Positions 63,908-64,000 of a DNA stretch of 64,000 bases are shown here, in pieces; within the stretch, counting starts at the first letter, position 1, and the number at the start of each line of letters is the position of its first letter. The stretch comes from Hirudinaria manillensis (lineage: Eukaryota > Annelida > Clitellata > Hirudinida > Hirudinidae): assembly GCA_034509925.1 (NCBI GenBank), contig CM067538.1, positions 4,691,778 to 4,755,777 on the forward strand, in the 5' to 3' direction. Below the pieces are notes generated by a model. It searched no databases. It was not told the origin of the DNA and saw only the letters and a program-made list of their open reading frames with translations. The translations under genes were made by a program, and so were the position numbers.

Positions 63908-64000
63908 GATGATGATGACAACGACGACGATGACTAGGACGATGGGTGATGATGATAATGATAATGGAAATGATGCAAGTTTAATCGCCCATCTGAATTC

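Overview
Animal nuclear DNA, almost certainly from an invertebrate bilaterian that I cannot place more precisely. The signs are spliced genes with GT/AG introns, the metazoan families Patched, Abl and stomatin, AT-rich non-coding sequence, and very heavy loads of TAA, ATC/GAT, AAAT, ATATT and ATGG microsatellites. There is no bacterial organisation, no CRISPR and no recognisable tRNA or rRNA. All exon models below were built by hand from splice signals, reading phase and remembered family patterns; none has transcript support here.

Layout, left to right. (1) 1100-5097, minus strand: the first ten coding exons (459 residues) of a Patched-type Hedgehog receptor, whose remaining exons lie beyond the left edge. 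(2) 5098-8075: its upstream region, with a GC box and near-consensus GLI/Ci motifs. (3) 8076-10987, minus: a complete three-exon mannosyl-oligosaccharide glucosidase (glucosidase I, GH63, 851 aa). (4) 11425-19415, plus: a complete 11-exon Abl tyrosine kinase (1256 aa: myristoylation site, SH3, SH2, kinase, long tail, F-actin-binding domain). It is divergent from the glucosidase, with only 437 bp between the two start codons. A dead pogo/Tigger-like transposon sits in its sixth intron. (5) 20521-33278, minus: a complete stomatin (296 aa, 8 coding exons in my model), tail-to-tail with Abl, with an 8.5-kb first intron holding a hAT-like remnant, a promoter-like cluster and an orphan coding-like exon. 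(6) 33279-47054: a gene-poor, repeat-rich stretch. (7) 47055-63228 and beyond, plus: four exons of an unrecognised single-pass membrane protein that runs off the right edge.

Mobile elements. Two 5'-truncated copies of one non-LTR retrotransposon with a restriction-like endonuclease (R4/Dong type) lie at 22571-22855 and 38130-38875. Both sit inside TAA microsatellites and are about 98% identical where they overlap. A perfect 114-bp duplication (34576-34689 and 35867-35980) also has its second copy inside a TAA tract. TAA tracts therefore look like a landing platform in this genome.

The genes are not an operon or pathway. Patched (Hedgehog reception), glucosidase I (ER N-glycan trimming), Abl (actin/adhesion signalling) and stomatin (membrane scaffold) are independent neighbours. 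The only layout with likely shared regulation is the glucosidase/Abl head-to-head pair.
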